This document shows, piece by piece, positions 7,800 through 8,886 of a DNA stretch of 8,886 bases (position 1 is the stretch's first letter; every line of letters starts with the position of its first letter). This DNA is from Tannerella sp. (lineage in GTDB: Bacteria > Bacteroidota > Bacteroidia > Bacteroidales > Tannerellaceae), in contig JAIRKN010000165.1 of the NCBI GenBank assembly GCA_031260095.1, forward strand, positions 1-8,886, given 5' to 3'. Both the position numbers and the translations under genes were made by a program. The notes under the pieces are model-generated. The model had not been told where the DNA came from. It ran no database searches and saw only the letters and a program-made list of their open reading frames with translations.

Positions 7800-7847
7800 C
7801 GTCCCATCATTGTGAACCCGCAAAGTGAAGCAATCCGGGTTCGTGCA
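7800..7847 (-). repeat. Dispersed repeat copy B
   Basis: Read on the minus strand it has GCACGAACCCGGATTGCTTC, then ACTTTGCGGG and TTCACAATGATGGG. Copy A at 1218-1256 shares CCGGATTGCTTCACT and TTCAnAATGAnGGG, differing by a 4-nt gap and a few substitutions. It lies immediately upstream of the operator candidate, about 7 bp from its edge. Confidence 0.6.
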
Positions 7848-7855
7848 AGCTACTA

Positions 7856-7886
7856 GATTGCTTCGAGCTTCGCCTCGCAGTAACGG
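7856..7886 (+). repeat. Dispersed repeat copy C, facing copy B
   Basis: It begins GATTGCTTCGAGCTTCG and ends CGCAGTAACGG, a more divergent form of copies A and B. GATTGCTTC (7856-7864) is the exact reverse complement of GAAGCAATC in copy B (7827-7835), giving a 9-bp stem with a 20-nt loop. The pattern GAAGCAATC/CGTTACTGCGAGG read on the minus strand resembles short intergenic repeats I recall from many bacterial genomes, which is recollection and not a search result. Confidence 0.55.
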
Positions 7887-8156
7887 AAACAGGAGCGATG
7901 AGAAGGTGGTGGCAGTCAGAAAAAGAGTGGATCGGCCTCGTGCGGTAAGCGTTAAGCAACAGAGGGCGGCGTAAAAAAACGATGCTGTTTGAGCGTAGCG
8001 AGATCCATAGATTTTAGCCGACCGGAGCCGCCGGCCATGCTTTGACGAGGGCTGAAACCCAGTGGACGACTGACCTTGTTGCAAAATACGGATGCAAGGT
8101 ATAAAAGTTATTTTTAGACAAAACATAAATAGCTGTATTCGGATGGCTTTGAAATA
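7887..8156. other. Gene-free stretch, probably degenerate repeat DNA
   Basis: No credible coding sequence is seen. The plus strand contains a tiny frame at 7982-8017 reading MLFERSEIHRF, a peptide pattern I recall from spurious frames in Bacteroidetes intergenic repeats. GC-rich text around 8018-8041 (GCCGACCGGAGCCGCCGGCC) contrasts with the AT-rich flanks. A minus-strand open frame crosses the region but overlaps the araT start and has low-complexity composition, so I treat it as non-coding. Confidence 0.4.
8073..8100. repeat. Small inverted repeat at the end of the gene-free stretch
   Basis: ACCTTG (8073-8078) pairs with CAAGGT (8095-8100) across 16 nt; TTGCA and TGCAA inside give alternative pairing. 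A/T-rich sequence follows on the plus strand but no clean T-run, so a terminator call is not justified. Confidence 0.3.
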
Positions 8157-8186
8157 TTGGTATACACGCAAAAAACAGTATCTTTG
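8157..8186 (+). promoter_or_regulatory. Bacteroidetes-type promoter for the ATPase gene
   Basis: TTG at 8157-8159 and TATCTTTG at 8179-8186 match the -33 and TAnnTTTG (-7) elements, with a 19-bp spacer that fits the class. Transcription would start about 8190, leaving a leader of about 20 nt before the ATG at 8211. Confidence 0.7.
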
Positions 8187-8210
8187 TCGAACAATAAATA
8201 TTTTTCAGCG

Positions 8211-8886
8211 ATGAGATACTTTAATATAGCAGGGCCGTGTAATAGTACGGACCATTACATGATAGATTCTGCCACCCGTCTGCACGGCGTGGAACAATTG
8301 ATAGACAGTAAACAGTATTTTGTAATTCATGCCGCGCGGCAGAGCGGGAAAACAACCTATTTACAGGATTTGGCCAGGAGACTTAACGCAGGTGGAAAAT
8401 ACTATGCGTTGTACTGCTCGCTGGAAAGTGTTCAAGGTGTGATTGAGCCGGAAAAGGGAATACCCGAAATTGTTGATAAACTTAAAAGTCTGCTTCGGTT
8501 TTCGAATATTCCTCATAAGACAGAATTTGCCGAAAATGCGAATTACAGGAACTTCACAGGGGTTTTGAATACAGAGCTTACCTTGTTTTGTATACTACAG
8601 GACAAGCCTCTGGTGATTTTATTCGACGAGGTGGATTGTTTGAGCGAAGGGACTTTGATTTCTTTCTTGCGGCAATTGCGGAATGGCTATAACGACCGCA
8701 GTATTACGCCTTTTGTTCACTCAGTAGCATTAGTCGGTATGCGCAACATTCGCGACTACAAGGCCCGGATTCGTCCCGACAGCGAAACGATGGGCAGCGC
8801 AAGCCCGTTTAATATCGTTACCAAGTCGTTAACTTTGCAGAATTTCACTAAAGAAGAAATTGTGCAGTTGTACAAACAACATACGG
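8211..8886 (+). CDS. AAA-type ATPase, N-terminal 225 residues (3' partial)
   Basis: Predicted P-loop ATPase of the 'AAA-like domain' type common in Bacteroidetes; cellular role unknown. It opens MRYFNIAGPCNSTDHYM, then VIHAARQSGKTTYL (38-51) as the Walker A loop with Lys47 and Thr48, although the first glycine of GxxxxGKT is Ala41. PLVILFDEVD (133-142) is a good Walker B with Asp139 and Glu140. A beta strand VALVGMRN (172-179) follows at the sensor-1 position, then an Arg-containing RDYKARIRPD, and FTKEEIVQLY (212-221) starts the helical lid. The ATG at 8211 is supported by the promoter just upstream and absence of an earlier in-frame start. The frame is still open at 8886, so any C-terminal domain, such as a nuclease, is not visible. 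It is divergent from the arabinose operon and not obviously linked to it. Confidence 0.85.
   Translation, partial: MRYFNIAGPCNSTDHYMIDSATRLHGVEQLIDSKQYFVIHAARQSGKTTYLQDLARRLNAGGKYYALYCSLESVQGVIEPEKGIPEIVDKLKSLLRFSNIPHKTEFAENANYRNFTGVLNTELTLFCILQDKPLVILFDEVDCLSEGTLISFLRQLRNGYNDRSITPFVHSVALVGMRNIRDYKARIRPDSETMGSASPFNIVTKSLTLQNFTKEEIVQLYKQHT

Noticed and set aside
7599..8171. A 190-codon minus-strand open frame across the gap upstream of araT.
   Set aside because: It overlaps the araT start in another frame, runs through the operator, promoter and repeats, and has a low-complexity composition with no recognisable domain.
8868..8875. TTGTACAA, the centre of the operator candidate, inside the ATPase gene.
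   Set aside because: Only the 8-bp centre matches, the outer arms are absent and it lies in coding sequence, so it is probably chance.
1..8886. CRISPR array, tRNA, rRNA, or transposase gene.
   Set aside because: No regularly spaced repeats, RNA gene signatures or transposase motifs were seen; the only repeats are the three short dispersed copies described.

Overview
The window looks like chromosomal DNA of a Bacteroidales-type member of the Bacteroidetes. Three things point there: a complete arabinose operon with an embedded Nudix-like regulator of the kind described as AraR in Bacteroides thetaiotaomicron; an upstream gene-start signal matching the Bacteroidetes TTG/TAnnTTTG promoter; and A-rich leaders without clear Shine-Dalgarno sites. 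I cannot name the genus.

Layout. (1) 1-1110, plus strand: an open frame that is already open at the window edge. It starts as the C-terminus of an alanine/sodium symporter (AGCS family) and continues, without a stop codon, into a complete short-chain dehydrogenase/reductase. (2) 1111-1311: a 201-bp gap between convergent genes. It holds a GC palindrome, a C-rich tract (G-rich on the other strand) and a repeat copy bracketed by an 11-bp inverted repeat. (3) 1312-7687, minus strand: five tightly spaced genes in transcription order araT (sugar symporter), araR (Nudix-fold regulator), araD, araA, araB. (4) 7688-8210: a 523-bp gap with the araT leader, a perfect 24-bp palindrome that is the best candidate AraR operator, two facing repeat copies, about 250 bp that look like degenerate repeat DNA, and a good promoter reading right. 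(5) 8211-8886, plus strand: the first 225 codons of an AAA-type ATPase that runs off the window.

The operon forms a closed pathway. AraT imports arabinose, AraA converts it to L-ribulose, AraB phosphorylates it, and AraD epimerises the product to D-xylulose 5-phosphate for the pentose phosphate pathway. AraR lies inside the transcript it probably controls, so feedback through the palindrome upstream of araT is expected. The core operon is a known system. The less ordinary points are the stop-free junction between symporter and dehydrogenase, the shared repeats on both sides of the operon, and the ATPase next to the repeat-rich gap.
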